Positions 19,504 to 29,729 are shown, numbered from the stretch's first letter. The stretch: DNA of 53,754 bases from an uncultured Bacteroidales bacterium (GCA_947167855.1 CAMVJR010000002.1:1-53754), one strand, 5' to 3'. Notes: generated from the sequence alone by a model not told the origin. Program-made: numbers and translations.

Positions 19504-20427
19504 ATGAATTGCAGAACCCTGGCATACACAGCTGCGCTGACGCTGGTCCTTCTGCTCCTCCCCATCAGAAGTACCAAAACGGTAAACGCACCTCCGCCCG
19601 AGGAAACCATCCGCTGCGCCGTCCCTACCCAGGATGACGCCTTCCACCGTTCCCTGGTCAACAAATACGCCGACGACAAGGGCCTGGACATCAGCATCAT
19701 CCTCTGCCGGGACCTCAGCGTATTGGATTCACTCCGGGCAGGCAGCCTGGACCTGGTGGTAGCCAACGACCCGCCGGACAGCCTGCTGGACGGCCTGGTC
19801 ACCTCCCGCGCCTTTGCCGACGGCAGCGTCTGGGCGGTCCGGGAAGACGAAGTGGAGGCCCTCCGCCACATCAACCAGTGGATCACGGAACTCACCGCAT
19901 CGGCCCGCTTTAACCGCATGCAGAAGCGGTATTTTTCCGGGAAAACGGTGAGTCTCACCTCCATCAGCCAGTACGACAACATCCTCCGCGCCAGCGCCGA
20001 CAGCATAGGCTGGGACTGGCGTCTGCTGGCCGCCGTGGTGTACCATGAATCCCGATTCCACAACGACGCCAACTCCTCCAAGGGCGCCCTGGGTCTGATG
20101 CAGATCCGCAGCAAACGCTATACGGAAGAGATGCTGCTCAACCCTTCGGCCAATATTGCTGTGGGCTCCCGCTATCTCCAAAAGCTGGAGAAGATGTTCT
20201 CGGACACGGCCGCAGACCCTGTGGAAGCCACCAAGTTTGCCCTGGCCGCCTACAACATGGGAGAAGGAAAAGTGGGACAGCTCATCGAAGAGGCCCAGGC
20301 CCAGGGACTGGACGCCTCCCGCTGGGACAATCTGAAAACGCTGCTACCCGAAGGACATCACACACGGGCCTACGTGGACAATGTCCTCAATACCTATTCT
20401 TATTATAGCAAGCTGTATCCCCGCTAG
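19504..20427 (+). CDS. Membrane-bound lytic transglycosylase, MltF-like (substrate-binding-like N-term plus SLT domain)
   Basis: AAVVYHESRFHNDANSSKGALGLMQIRSKRYTEE...SANIAVGSRYLQKL...AAYNMGEGKV; start trimmed to 19504. Confidence 0.88.
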   Translation: MNCRTLAYTAALTLVLLLLPIRSTKTVNAPPPEETIRCAVPTQDDAFHRSLVNKYADDKGLDISIILCRDLSVLDSLRAGSLDLVVANDPPDSLLDGLVTSRAFADGSVWAVREDEVEALRHINQWITELTASARFNRMQKRYFSGKTVSLTSISQYDNILRASADSIGWDWRLLAAVVYHESRFHNDANSSKGALGLMQIRSKRYTEEMLLNPSANIAVGSRYLQKLEKMFSDTAADPVEATKFALAAYNMGEGKVGQLIEEAQAQGLDASRWDNLKTLLPEGHHTRAYVDNVLNTYSYYSKLYPR

Positions 20428-20428
20428 A

Positions 20429-21553
20429 TCAGTCGGCTTTCACCGTCTGGGCGGGGTCTATGCGGGCCACCACACGCGAAGGGAGCCACAGAAGGAGAAG
20501 GATGCCGATGAAAGCGACGGCATCGGCCCCCAGGATCCATAAAAGATTAACCCTCACCGGGACCCAGGACACAAAGTAGTTGGCCGGGTCCAGGGGAATC
20601 AGGTGCGTGGTGCCCTGGATAAGGCAGAAAAGGAGGGCGGCGGCATTGCCGATGAGCATGCCCTTGAGCACCGCCTTGGCGCCGATGCGCACGAAGAGCC
20701 GGCCGATGGCCCGGTTATCCATGCCCAGCGTCTTGAGGGCGCCCACGGTGGAGATGTTTCTCAGCAGCATGATCAGAAGGCCGCTCACCATATTGAAACC
20801 GGCCACCACCGTCATCAGGATCAAGATAATGATCACATTGTAATCCAGCAGGTTGAGCCAGTCAAAGACCTGCGGATAGGACTGCCGGGAAGACGTCACA
20901 TAATAGTCTTCCAGCAGAGAGCCGATGTTGAGGGCCAGCCGGTTGGCATCGGCCCCTTCCCGGAGGCTCACTTCCAGGGAGGAGGCTTCCTCGCCGGTCC
21001 AGCCATTGAGGCGCTGCAGGTCCTCCAGACGGGCGTACACCAGCAGGTTGTCGTCCAGCTCCAGCAGGTCCCGGTGGACTTCCGTGATATGGAACTTGCG
21101 TACGCGGAGCTTCTCTCCCACAAAGTAGGTGGTAAGGTCGTCCCCTACTCCTAAGCCCAGGATTTCACTCAGGCGCTGCGGGATGGACACCGAAAGATCC
21201 TCCCCGGCCTGCCCGGGAAGTCCCTTCACGATGACGCCGTGCACGATATCACCGTTTTTCACGATGCCGGCCCGCACGGCCACGGGCTGGATGTCCACAA
21301 CCCCGGGAAGGGCCCGGATGGCCTCTTCCTCGGGAAGATGCACGGGCAGGGACTCGGGGTCATCGGTCCCCGAAGGGAACGGGGAAATGGTCACATCGCC
21401 GGCCATGGCCGCCACGCCCTCCCGGATCTCATGCCGGAAACCAGAGCTGACGGCCACTGCCACGATGATGACAAAGAAACTGACGGCGATGGCTATCGCC
21501 GCCACGTTTCCTTGGAAATTCAGTTTTCGGGATATGAAGCGATCCGCTACCAA
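20429..21553 (-). CDS. LolC/E-type ABC transporter permease (FtsX-like)
   Basis: FISRKLNFQGNVAAIAIAVSFFVIIVAVAVSSGFRHEI; C-terminal FtsX-type TM pattern. Confidence 0.85.
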   Translation of the reverse strand: MVADRFISRKLNFQGNVAAIAIAVSFFVIIVAVAVSSGFRHEIREGVAAMAGDVTISPFPSGTDDPESLPVHLPEEEAIRALPGVVDIQPVAVRAGIVKNGDIVHGVIVKGLPGQAGEDLSVSIPQRLSEILGLGVGDDLTTYFVGEKLRVRKFHITEVHRDLLELDDNLLVYARLEDLQRLNGWTGEEASSLEVSLREGADANRLALNIGSLLEDYYVTSSRQSYPQVFDWLNLLDYNVIIILILMTVVAGFNMVSGLLIMLLRNISTVGALKTLGMDNRAIGRLFVRIGAKAVLKGMLIGNAAALLFCLIQGTTHLIPLDPANYFVSWVPVRVNLLWILGADAVAFIGILLLLWLPSRVVARIDPAQTVKAD

Positions 21554-23556
21554 ATGTGTACGCGTTCTTCCTCGGGACGGAACATAGGATCACCCTCGTG
21601 GATGTCCCAGGCATCGAAGAAGGTCTGGAAGTTCTTCACAGACACATTCACGCGGTTCACGGCCAGGGAGTGAGGATCGAGGTTGGTGAGGCGGGCCTTC
21701 TCCTGGTCGGTGATGTTCTGGGCCCAGATGGCGCCATAGCTCAGGTAGAAGCGCTGGGCACGGTTGAAGCCGTCAATCATGGGATCCTTCTGGCCGGCGG
21801 TGGCATTCTCCATAGCGGAGAAGGCGATGGAAAGGCCGCCGTGGTCGCCGATGTTCTCACCCAGGGTGTAACGGCCGTTGGCGTGTACGCCGGGCAGCAC
21901 TTCCACAGCGTCAAACTGGGCTACCAGCTTGTCTCCCAGGGCGTCGAACTTGGCCTTATCCTCGGCCGTCCACCAGTTCACCATGTTGCCGTTGGCGTCG
22001 AACATGGAACCCTGGTCGTCAAAGCCGTGGGACATTTCGTGGCCAATCACCACACCGATACCACCGTAGTTCACGGGTTCGTCGGCGTTGGGATCGAAGA
22101 AGGGCTTCTGGAGAATGGCAGCCGGGAAGCAAATCTCGTTGGTGGTGGGATTGTAGTAGGCGTTCACCGTCTGGGGAGTCATGCCCCATTCGGTCTTGTC
22201 CGTGGGCTTGCCCAGCTTGGAGAGGTTATCCTGCACATACCAGGCGCTGGCGCTGCGGAGGTTCTCGTAGTAGGTCTTGTCGGGGGTGATATCCAGGGTA
22301 CTGTAGTCCTTCCACTTGTCCGGATAGCCAATCTTTACGGTAAAGGCGGCCAGCTTTTCCTGGGCCTTGACTTTGGTCTCGTCGCTCATCCATTCCAGCT
22401 GGTCGATGTGCTGACCCAGGGCGGTACGGAGGTTCTCCACCAGGGCTACCATCTTCTGCTTGGAGCTCTCGGGGAAGTAGCGGTCTACGTACATCTTGCC
22501 CACGGCTTCTCCCAGCAGGCTGTTGGGAACGCTCATGGCACGCTTCCAGCGGGGTTTCTGTTCCTGGGCGCCGGCCATCTGGTGGGAGAAGAACTCCCAG
22601 GAGGCGGCGTAGAAGTCGTCGCTCAGGGCACCGGCATTGTTGTCCACAAAGCGGGCCAGGAGATAGGCCTTCAGCTGCTCCACAGGGGTGCTTTCGAATA
22701 GCTTGTTAAGGCCGTCAAAGTAAGAGGGCTGCTGCACGATCACCTTTTCCTGGGGAGCGATGCCGGCTTCCTTGCACATGGTGCCGAAGCCCAGGGCAGG
22801 CCACTTTTTGTCAATCTGTTCGGTGGACATGGGGTTGTAGATGGCCTGCATGTCGCGGTTCTGCTCACGGGTCCAGAAGATCTGGGCCATGGCCGTTTCA
22901 ATGTCCAGGTCCATATCGGCCACCGTCATGGGATTGTTCACGCCGGCCAGTTCCAGGACCTTGGTGAGGTAGGCACGGTAACCTTCCTTGAGTTCGATAT
23001 TCTTCTCCAGGAGGTAGTAGTCACGGTCTCCCATGCCCAGGCCGCCCTGGCCCAGGTACAGGACCTGCATATCGGAGTTGGTGAGGTCTGCATCCACGCC
23101 GGCACCAAAAAAACCGCCTTCGGAGTAGAGCTGCATCTGGCCCAGAAGCTTCACAAGGTCTTCACGGGTTTCGATGGCCTCAATTTCGTCCAAGTATTTC
23201 TGGATGGGCTGGGCCCCCAGCTCGTTGCGGGTGGTGGAATCCAGGGCCATCTTGTATAGGTCGGAAATCTTCTGCTCCACAGTGCCGGGCTTGGCATCCA
23301 GGGTGGTCATGCTCTCGAACAGGGCGTTCAGGTTTTCCTGGGTGCGCTCTGCGATGGCGTCAAAGCTGCCGTAACGGGAAAATTCCGGACGGAGCGGGTT
23401 CTTCACCTGCCAGCCGCCGGTGGCATACTGATAAAAATTAGCCTTGGGGCTAACGGTAGTGTCCAGGTCTGTGAGGTCCAATGCGGGAGCGCCGCTCTTG
23501 GGGGCACAGGCCGCAAAGGAAAGGGCAGACATCATAATAATCAATGCTTTTTTCAT
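21547..23556 (-). CDS. M13-family metallopeptidase (neprilysin/PepO-like), lipoprotein
   Basis: HEMSHGFDDQGSMFDANGN zinc motif, ENIGDHGGLSIAFSA, C-terminal HEGDPMFRPEEERVHIW. Confidence 0.93.
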   Translation of the reverse strand: MKKALIIMMSALSFAACAPKSGAPALDLTDLDTTVSPKANFYQYATGGWQVKNPLRPEFSRYGSFDAIAERTQENLNALFESMTTLDAKPGTVEQKISDLYKMALDSTTRNELGAQPIQKYLDEIEAIETREDLVKLLGQMQLYSEGGFFGAGVDADLTNSDMQVLYLGQGGLGMGDRDYYLLEKNIELKEGYRAYLTKVLELAGVNNPMTVADMDLDIETAMAQIFWTREQNRDMQAIYNPMSTEQIDKKWPALGFGTMCKEAGIAPQEKVIVQQPSYFDGLNKLFESTPVEQLKAYLLARFVDNNAGALSDDFYAASWEFFSHQMAGAQEQKPRWKRAMSVPNSLLGEAVGKMYVDRYFPESSKQKMVALVENLRTALGQHIDQLEWMSDETKVKAQEKLAAFTVKIGYPDKWKDYSTLDITPDKTYYENLRSASAWYVQDNLSKLGKPTDKTEWGMTPQTVNAYYNPTTNEICFPAAILQKPFFDPNADEPVNYGGIGVVIGHEMSHGFDDQGSMFDANGNMVNWWTAEDKAKFDALGDKLVAQFDAVEVLPGVHANGRYTLGENIGDHGGLSIAFSAMENATAGQKDPMIDGFNRAQRFYLSYGAIWAQNITDQEKARLTNLDPHSLAVNRVNVSVKNFQTFFDAWDIHEGDPMFRPEEERVHIW

Positions 23557-23591
23557 AGGACTTAATTAAGAAGTAGTAAGAATACGGTTTG

Positions 23592-23599
23592 CAAAATTA
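23592..23599 (-). promoter_or_regulatory. Putative -7 element (TAATTTTG) for the M13 peptidase
   Basis: caaaatta on + strand, about 36 nt upstream of start. Confidence 0.45.
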
Positions 23600-23643
23600 C
23601 ACAATAATGCGGATATTTGCATCCCCAAACCTGAAGTTTTTCC

Positions 23644-24324
23644 ATGAAACTTAAGAATATAGCTATCCGTTACGGAATCTCCACCCTGGGCCTGATCATC
23701 GTGGCCCTGGGCGTGGGAATTTCCATCAAATCCAACCTGGGCATCGCTCCGCCCTCCTGCCCTCCCACCATCCTCAACCTGCGGTGGACCGGCATCAGCG
23801 TGGGCACTTTCACCTGGATGATGCACCTGGTGTTCATAGCCTCCCAGGCCCTGATCCTGGGCAAACGTTTCCAGCTCCGCTTCCTCATGCAGATTCCGGC
23901 CGCCTTTGTCTTCGGATACATGTGCGACGCCGCCATCTGGCTCTTTGACGCCCTCTCCAACCCGGCCTCCAACTACGCCGTGCAGGTTCTCCTGAGCCTG
24001 GCCGCCGTGGTTCTCACCGCCATCGGCATCAAGCTGGAAGTGGTAGGCAACGGCTGGATCCTGGCCGGTGACAAGATTGTGGCTGTGCTGGCCGATGTCC
24101 TCCACAAGCCCTTCGGCACCATGAAAATCATCGTAGATGTGGCCCTGGTGGTAATGACGGCTGTGTTTGCCTGGTTCTCCTTCGGCCTTCTTACCGGAAA
24201 TGGAAGCACCGTGGTCATCCGCGAAGGCACGCTCATCCTGGCCTTCCTGACCGGCATCTGCATGCGCTTCACGGACCCTCTCATCGATAAGCTTTTCGGC
24301 CCGCTGGTTCCCCGTGATGAATAA
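23644..24324 (+). CDS. YczE/YitT-like integral membrane protein (DUF6198-like)
   Basis: IRYGISTLGLIIVALGVGISIKSNLGIAPPSCPPTIL...FGYMCDAAIW. Confidence 0.7.
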   Translation: MKLKNIAIRYGISTLGLIIVALGVGISIKSNLGIAPPSCPPTILNLRWTGISVGTFTWMMHLVFIASQALILGKRFQLRFLMQIPAAFVFGYMCDAAIWLFDALSNPASNYAVQVLLSLAAVVLTAIGIKLEVVGNGWILAGDKIVAVLADVLHKPFGTMKIIVDVALVVMTAVFAWFSFGLLTGNGSTVVIREGTLILAFLTGICMRFTDPLIDKLFGPLVPRDE

Positions 24325-25270
24325 TCTTGCGTCCCTCATCAGAAAATGGATGCTGCCCGCCGCTATCGTGCTGGGCATCAGCCTTTATATGATGTATCAT
24401 TTCTGGCCGGCCCTGCACCCGTACGGAAAATGGCTGCATCTGGCGGCCTCGGAAGGGCAGCGGCTGGTCATCGCCACGCTCCTGTTCTTCCAGTTTGTGA
24501 AGATTTCCCCGCACGACCTCAAGCTCCGGAGCTGGCATTTCAAGGCCCTGGGCATCCAGGTGGGCTCTTTCCTGCTGCTGGCCCTGGTCGTTTACCTGCT
24601 GGAGCCGGGCCCCGTCCGGATGCTGGTAGAGTGCACCATGCTGTGCATGATCTGCCCCACTGCATCGGCCGCCGGCGTCATCACCGACCGGCTGGGCGGC
24701 AACCTGGCCACCACCGTCACCTACCTGGTGATGATCAACGTAGCCGGCACCTTCCTCATCCCGCTGGTGATTCCGCTGGTTAATCCATCGGCCCATATGG
24801 GTTTCTGGTCCTATGTGGGACACATTGCCTGGAAAGTTTTCCCCGTGCTCATCCTGCCGGGCGTGGTGGCCTGGATCATCCGCTACACCACCCATAAGCT
24901 GCAGCGCGCCCTCATGCGCTGGGCTTCCAACTCTTTCTATATCTGGGGAATAGGCCTTACGCTGGCCCTGGTGCTGGCCACCCGGGCGCTCCTGCTGAGC
25001 GGTCTGGGCTTCTGGTCCATTGCGGGCATCGTGGCCGTCTCCGTATTCACCTGTTTTATCCAGTTCTTCGCCGGCCACCGGCTCCACCGCGAGAGCGTGG
25101 AGAACCTCACCGCCGGCCAGGCCCTGGGCCAGAAGAACACCGGTTTCCTCATCTGGCTGGGCTATAACTATATGACCCCGGTCACTTCCGTGGCCGGCGG
25201 CCTCTACGCCATCTGGCAAAACCTCTACAATTCCTGGGAACTCTACCAGAAAGAAAAAGGGAAACTCTAG
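24314..25270 (+). CDS. Bile acid:sodium symporter (BASS/SBF)-like transporter
   Basis: TM-rich 318 aa; ECTMLCMICPTASAAGVITDRLGGNLATTVTYLVMIN resembles the BASS family core. Confidence 0.65.
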   Translation: MMNNLASLIRKWMLPAAIVLGISLYMMYHFWPALHPYGKWLHLAASEGQRLVIATLLFFQFVKISPHDLKLRSWHFKALGIQVGSFLLLALVVYLLEPGPVRMLVECTMLCMICPTASAAGVITDRLGGNLATTVTYLVMINVAGTFLIPLVIPLVNPSAHMGFWSYVGHIAWKVFPVLILPGVVAWIIRYTTHKLQRALMRWASNSFYIWGIGLTLALVLATRALLLSGLGFWSIAGIVAVSVFTCFIQFFAGHRLHRESVENLTAGQALGQKNTGFLIWLGYNYMTPVTSVAGGLYAIWQNLYNSWELYQKEKGKL

Positions 25271-25878
25271 ATCCTGGCCTCGCGAAACACTTCCTGGATG
25301 GAAGGATAGGTATTTTTAAGAAAAGGCGGCAGGGAACTCTTGGCCACCCAGGCGGCTTTGGTGATGTCCTCTTCCCGCTGGGGGGTGAGGTTGGTGGGAT
25401 CCGTGTACAGCATGTCGTACCACCAGGTGTGCTTGAGATGCCAGAGGTTGTTCCGGAAGTACACGTGGTCCGTGATGCAGATGAGGCGGCGGAGGTCCAG
25501 CTGGTCCACGCCGGTTTCTTCCTGCACCTCTCGCATGGCGCAAACTTCAATGTCTTCACCGGGTTCCTGATGGCCCTTTGGGAGGTCCCAGAGCCCGTTT
25601 CGGGAAATGAGGAGGAAGTCTCCGCGGCGGTTGCTCACCAGCCCTCCGGCGGCAGTCACTTCCTTGAATTCTGCACAAATCCTCCTATAGCTCTGCTCCG
25701 TGTCCGTGGAGGGGATGTAGATGCGGGAAAGGGTGTCCTGCACTTCGAACATTCTCACCAGTGCGCCAATGTCCAGCCGCTCTCCCATATGGAATTCCAC
25801 GCAGTTAGGGTCCGACAGAGCCTCGTCGTCCGGAGAACAAATGATGATGCAACGTTTTTCGAAGTAGATTTTGTGCAT
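25267..25878 (-). CDS. NUDIX hydrolase-domain protein
   Basis: NUDIX box GHQEPGEDIEVCAMREVQEETGV; start trimmed to 25878. Confidence 0.9.
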   Translation of the reverse strand: MHKIYFEKRCIIICSPDDEALSDPNCVEFHMGERLDIGALVRMFEVQDTLSRIYIPSTDTEQSYRRICAEFKEVTAAGGLVSNRRGDFLLISRNGLWDLPKGHQEPGEDIEVCAMREVQEETGVDQLDLRRLICITDHVYFRNNLWHLKHTWWYDMLYTDPTNLTPQREEDITKAAWVAKSSLPPFLKNTYPSIQEVFREARI

Positions 25879-25887
25879 GGTTTTTGC

Positions 25888-25895
25888 TATATTTG
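25888..25895 (+). promoter_or_regulatory. Putative -7 element (TATATTTG) for the 25918 gene
   Basis: TAnnTTTG match 22 nt before ATG 25918. Confidence 0.5.
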
Positions 25896-25902
25896 CAGCG
25901 CA

Positions 25903-25910
25903 CAAAGATA
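25903..25910 (-). promoter_or_regulatory. Putative -7 element (TATCTTTG) for the NUDIX gene
   Basis: caaagata on + strand, 24 nt upstream of the 25878 start. Confidence 0.5.
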
Positions 25911-25917
25911 GAAAATT

Positions 25918-26367
25918 ATGACCAATATAGAAAGCAAACACGGTATCGTATCCCGCCAGCCCTACGAACTCTACATGTCCTTCACGGACCTGAGCAACTT
26001 TGTCAAGATGCTCCCGGAGGACAAAAGAGAGATGATCACGGCCGATATGGACACCCTCTCCGCCACGGTGCAGGGCTTTAATATCGGCGTCAAGGTGCAC
26101 CAGAGAGTGCCCTATTCCCGCATCGAGCTGGTAGACTACGGCGCCCCCTTTGCCTTTCACATCCTCGTCCATTTTGAACCCGCCGCCGAAGATCCCTACA
26201 AGACGGATTTCTGGGTAGAGATTGAGGCCGATCTCAACCTCATGATGAAGATGATGCTCTCCGGCAAAATCAAGGAAGCCCTTGACAAGATGGTGGACGG
26301 CCTGGTAGATGCCTCCAACGGCAAGATGCCGGAAGGTTTTGACGTAGAGAAATGGGCGGGAAAATAG
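25918..26367 (+). CDS. SRPBCC/polyketide-cyclase-like small protein, function unknown
   Basis: 149 aa MTNIESKHGIVSRQPYELYMSFTDLSNFVKMLPEDK...RIELVDYGAPFAFHILVHFEP. Confidence 0.6.
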   Translation: MTNIESKHGIVSRQPYELYMSFTDLSNFVKMLPEDKREMITADMDTLSATVQGFNIGVKVHQRVPYSRIELVDYGAPFAFHILVHFEPAAEDPYKTDFWVEIEADLNLMMKMMLSGKIKEALDKMVDGLVDASNGKMPEGFDVEKWAGK

Positions 26368-27509
26368 TGTTCCCGGAAGGATTCGAAGACCTGCTCAGGG
26401 CCTCGGTGGGCCCGGCAGAGACCGTGCTGGAGGCCCTCGGTGAGGCGCCTTCGGTTTCGGTGCGCCTGAACCCTTCCAAACTGCGCGAATGCCCGTTCCC
26501 GGAGGCTCAGAAAGTGCCCTGGAGCCCCTTCGGCTACCTTCTCAAGGAGCGCCCCGTCTTTACGCTGGATCCCCTGTTCCATGCCGGCTGCTACTATGTG
26601 CAGGATACTTCGGCCATGTTTGTGGGCCATGTATTCCGCCAGTTGCTGCCCCTTCTGGAGCCGGGAGCCACGGTGCTGGACCTCTGCGCCGCGCCCGGCG
26701 GCAAAAGCACGGACCTGGCCGCCTCCCTGCGGGAATGCTGGGGAGACGCTTTCTCCCTGCTGGCCAACGAAGTCATGCGAAACCGCTTTGGCGTGCTCCG
26801 CAGCAACCTGGACACCTGGGGAGACCCCCGCACCGGCTGCGTGTCGCGGGATCCATCGGCCTTTGGAGACAGTCCCCTCTTTGATGTAATCGTGGCCGAT
26901 GTCCCCTGTTCCGGCGAGGGCATGTTCCGCAAAGACGCCCAGGCCGTGGCCGAATGGTCCCTCCAGACGGTGGAATTCTGCGCCGCCCGCAGCCGCCGCA
27001 TCCTCCGGGACATCTGGCCTACCCTCAAGCCCGGCGGCTTCCTGGTCTATTCCACCTGCACCTTCAACCACTTCGAAAACGACGATACCGCGGAGTGGAT
27101 AGCCTCCGAGCTGGGGGCCGATATCCTCCCGCCCAAAGACTTCCCGCCTGCCGTCACCACCCGCTGCGGCCAGGTGCTCCTGCCGGGCCTGGTGCCGGGA
27201 GAGGGGCAATACGTGGCCGCCCTCCGCAAGCACGGAGAGGCCTCCGGAATGCGTCAGGCCGATGTGTTCCGCCTCTTCCAGGCGCAGCGTCCGGTGCCAC
27301 CGGAGAGCGACGCCCAGAAGGTGGAAGTGGACCGCGAAACGGCCCTGCGGTACCTGCACGGAGATGCCGTGGTGCTGCCGGACGATGCCCCGCTGGGGCC
27401 CGTGACCCTTTGTTTCCAGGGGCAGCCCCTGGGCCCGGGCAAAAACCTGGGAAAGCGCTGCAACAATCTTTATCCCAAAGCCAAACGAATTAAAATGGAT
27501 ATCCGATGA
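26352..27509 (+). CDS. RsmF/RsmB-family rRNA (cytosine-C5) methyltransferase
   Basis: VLDLCAAPGGKSTDLAA, VIVADVPCSGEGMFRKD, VYSTCTFNHFENDDTAEWI. Confidence 0.9.
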   Translation: MGGKIVFPEGFEDLLRASVGPAETVLEALGEAPSVSVRLNPSKLRECPFPEAQKVPWSPFGYLLKERPVFTLDPLFHAGCYYVQDTSAMFVGHVFRQLLPLLEPGATVLDLCAAPGGKSTDLAASLRECWGDAFSLLANEVMRNRFGVLRSNLDTWGDPRTGCVSRDPSAFGDSPLFDVIVADVPCSGEGMFRKDAQAVAEWSLQTVEFCAARSRRILRDIWPTLKPGGFLVYSTCTFNHFENDDTAEWIASELGADILPPKDFPPAVTTRCGQVLLPGLVPGEGQYVAALRKHGEASGMRQADVFRLFQAQRPVPPESDAQKVEVDRETALRYLHGDAVVLPDDAPLGPVTLCFQGQPLGPGKNLGKRCNNLYPKAKRIKMDIR

Positions 27510-28435
27510 AACGTATCCTTGTCCTCCTTCTTTCTTTATCGGCCCTCTGCGCCGCCGCCCAGGAAACCTACACGCAGGAAGAGTTCCTGCGCCGGTACAA
27601 CAACCTCACAGACCGTGTGGGCGCCGGCGGCGTGGGTGTGGAAACCCTCCTGAACAAGTGGGAAGCCGCCTATCCCGACGACGTGCAGCAGATGCTGGCC
27701 CGTTTCAGCTTCTGCTTCACCCGCTGCCAGCAGTCCCACGTGGAGCAGCTGGCCCAGGACCGTTACCTGGGCCGCGAGCCCATCCTTCCCATGACGGACT
27801 CCCTGGGCAACAAATGCAACTACTTTGAAATCACGGACTACGACGAGGACCTCTACGCCCAGGCCAACCTGGCCATCGACCAGGCCATCGCCGCCCGGCC
27901 CAACCAGCTGGACTACCGCCTGGTCAAGATTGATGCCATGATGGCCTTTGAGAAGGAATCCCCGGACATGACCCTCCAGCAGCTCAAGTCGCTGGCCGAT
28001 ATGCATTTCAAGCAGCATCCCGCCTGGGAATACGGCGGACTGGGCACCGTGGACAACGACCAGTTCAAGGCCTTCATGCAGGACTACTGCGTGGCGCTCT
28101 TCCGCCTGGGTACCCCCGGCGGCTCCGAGGCTTTCAAGAGCCTGTCCGAGTACATGCTCACCTACTGCAAGGACGACCCTCTGTTTGTGAACAACCTGGG
28201 CAGCTACTACCTCACCAAGAAGGATTACAAGAAGGCCCAGAAGTACTTTGACCAGGTGCTCAAGAAGGATCCCGGCAACATGACCGCCCTCAAGAACGGC
28301 GTCCTGATGGCCCGCAGCAAAAAAGACGTGAACCTGGAGAAGAAATACCTGACCCTGATGGCCAAAAACGGAGAAACCGAGGCCGATAGAGCCAGCGCCC
28401 AGGCAAGACTTGACGCTTACGCTGCAAAACGATGA
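27506..28435 (+). CDS. TPR-like secreted protein, unknown function
   Basis: Signal peptide MKRILVLLLSLSALCAAAQ; TPR-like LFVNNLGSYYLTKKDYKKAQKYFDQVLKKDPGN. Confidence 0.7.
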   Translation: MKRILVLLLSLSALCAAAQETYTQEEFLRRYNNLTDRVGAGGVGVETLLNKWEAAYPDDVQQMLARFSFCFTRCQQSHVEQLAQDRYLGREPILPMTDSLGNKCNYFEITDYDEDLYAQANLAIDQAIAARPNQLDYRLVKIDAMMAFEKESPDMTLQQLKSLADMHFKQHPAWEYGGLGTVDNDQFKAFMQDYCVALFRLGTPGGSEAFKSLSEYMLTYCKDDPLFVNNLGSYYLTKKDYKKAQKYFDQVLKKDPGNMTALKNGVLMARSKKDVNLEKKYLTLMAKNGETEADRASAQARLDAYAAKR

Positions 28436-28494
28436 AACTAACGCTCCACTTCCTCCCACCCTCATTTTTGGCCCACGTTACCCCCTCCCGAAAC

Positions 28495-28520
28495 CCCTCC
28501 CCTCGGGGGAGGGACTTTTT
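28495..28520 (+). terminator. Probable intrinsic terminator / palindromic element
   Basis: CCCTCCCC tcg GGGGAGGG then actttttc. Confidence 0.6.
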
Positions 28521-28587
28521 CGTCACTTCGGTGAAACTTTTATACAATAAAGGGCGTATATAAAGAGTATCAATATTACGGCGTGTA

Positions 28588-29637
28588 ATGAAACTTTCAC
28601 AATTCAACTTTGATCTTCCGGCAGACCGCATTGCCCAGGAACCTCCCCGCTGGCGTGACGAAGCCCGTCTGATGGTCCTCCACAAGGACACGGGCGTTAT
28701 CGAGCACCGCATTTTCAAGGACATCATCGATTACTTTGGCAAAGGAGACACCTTTGTGCTCAACGATACCAAGGTTTTCCCCGCCCGTCTGTATGGTAAA
28801 AAGGAAAAGACCGGGGCCGATATCATGGTCCTCCTGCTCCGCGAACTCAACCGCGAGCAGCGCCTGTGGGATGTGATTGTGGATCCCGCCCGTAAAATCC
28901 GCATCGGCAACAAGCTCTATTTTGGAGAAGACGAGTCCCTGGTGGCCGAGGTTATCGACAACACCACCTCCCGCGGACGCACCCTGCGCTTCCTGTTTGA
29001 CGGCACCTACGAGGATTTCAAGGAAACCCTCTTCGGCCTGGGTGAGCCCTACGTTCCCGAATGGGTGAAGGAGAAGACCTCCCCCGAGGATGTGGAGAAC
29101 TACCAGACCATCTTTGCCGCCCACGAGGGTGCCGTAAGCGCCCCCGCCGCCGGTCTGCACTTCAGCCGCGAGCTCTTCAACCGCATGATCCTGAAGGATA
29201 TCGAGAAGACCTTCATCACCGTTCATATGGGTATCGGCCATTTCCGCACCGTCGATGTGGAAGACCTCTCCAAGCACCGCATGGATTCCGAGCGCCTCAT
29301 CATCACCGAGGAAGCCGCCGCCGTCATCAACAAGGCCAAGCGTTCCGGCAAGAAGGTAGTGGCCGTGGGTGCCACCGTGATGCGCGGCCTGGAGACCTAC
29401 GTAACCACCACGCACGAGGTCAACGCCTTTGACGGATGGACCAACAAGTTCATTTTCCCGCCTTACGACTACTCCGTTCCGGATGCCATCGTGTCCAACT
29501 TCCACCTGCCGCAGAGCACCATGCTCATGAGCGTGGCTGCCTTTGGCGGATACAAGGGAGTGATGGCCGCTTACGAGGAAGCTTTGAAGGAAGGCTACCG
29601 TTTCGGACCCTACGGAGACGCACTTTTAATTGTGTAA
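28588..29637 (+). CDS. queA: S-adenosylmethionine:tRNA ribosyltransferase-isomerase
   Basis: MKLSQFNFDLPADRIAQEPPRWRDEARLMVLHKDTGVIEHRIFKDI...AAGLHFSRELFNRM. Confidence 0.95.
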   Translation: MKLSQFNFDLPADRIAQEPPRWRDEARLMVLHKDTGVIEHRIFKDIIDYFGKGDTFVLNDTKVFPARLYGKKEKTGADIMVLLLRELNREQRLWDVIVDPARKIRIGNKLYFGEDESLVAEVIDNTTSRGRTLRFLFDGTYEDFKETLFGLGEPYVPEWVKEKTSPEDVENYQTIFAAHEGAVSAPAAGLHFSRELFNRMILKDIEKTFITVHMGIGHFRTVDVEDLSKHRMDSERLIITEEAAAVINKAKRSGKKVVAVGATVMRGLETYVTTTHEVNAFDGWTNKFIFPPYDYSVPDAIVSNFHLPQSTMLMSVAAFGGYKGVMAAYEEALKEGYRFGPYGDALLIV

Positions 29638-29668
29638 AAATCGTAAGAAACACACAAAATACCGTCTG

Positions 29669-29702
29669 AAACAACACAATTTTTTTTACGATTGTGTTGT
29701 TT
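29669..29702. repeat. 12-bp perfect inverted repeat AAACAACACAAT-N10-ATTGTGTTGTTT
   Basis: Arms 29669-29680 and 29691-29702 between queA and dprA, followed by a T-rich run. Confidence 0.9.
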
Positions 29703-29729
29703 TTCGTTTTTGTGCCCTATCTTGCGGGC

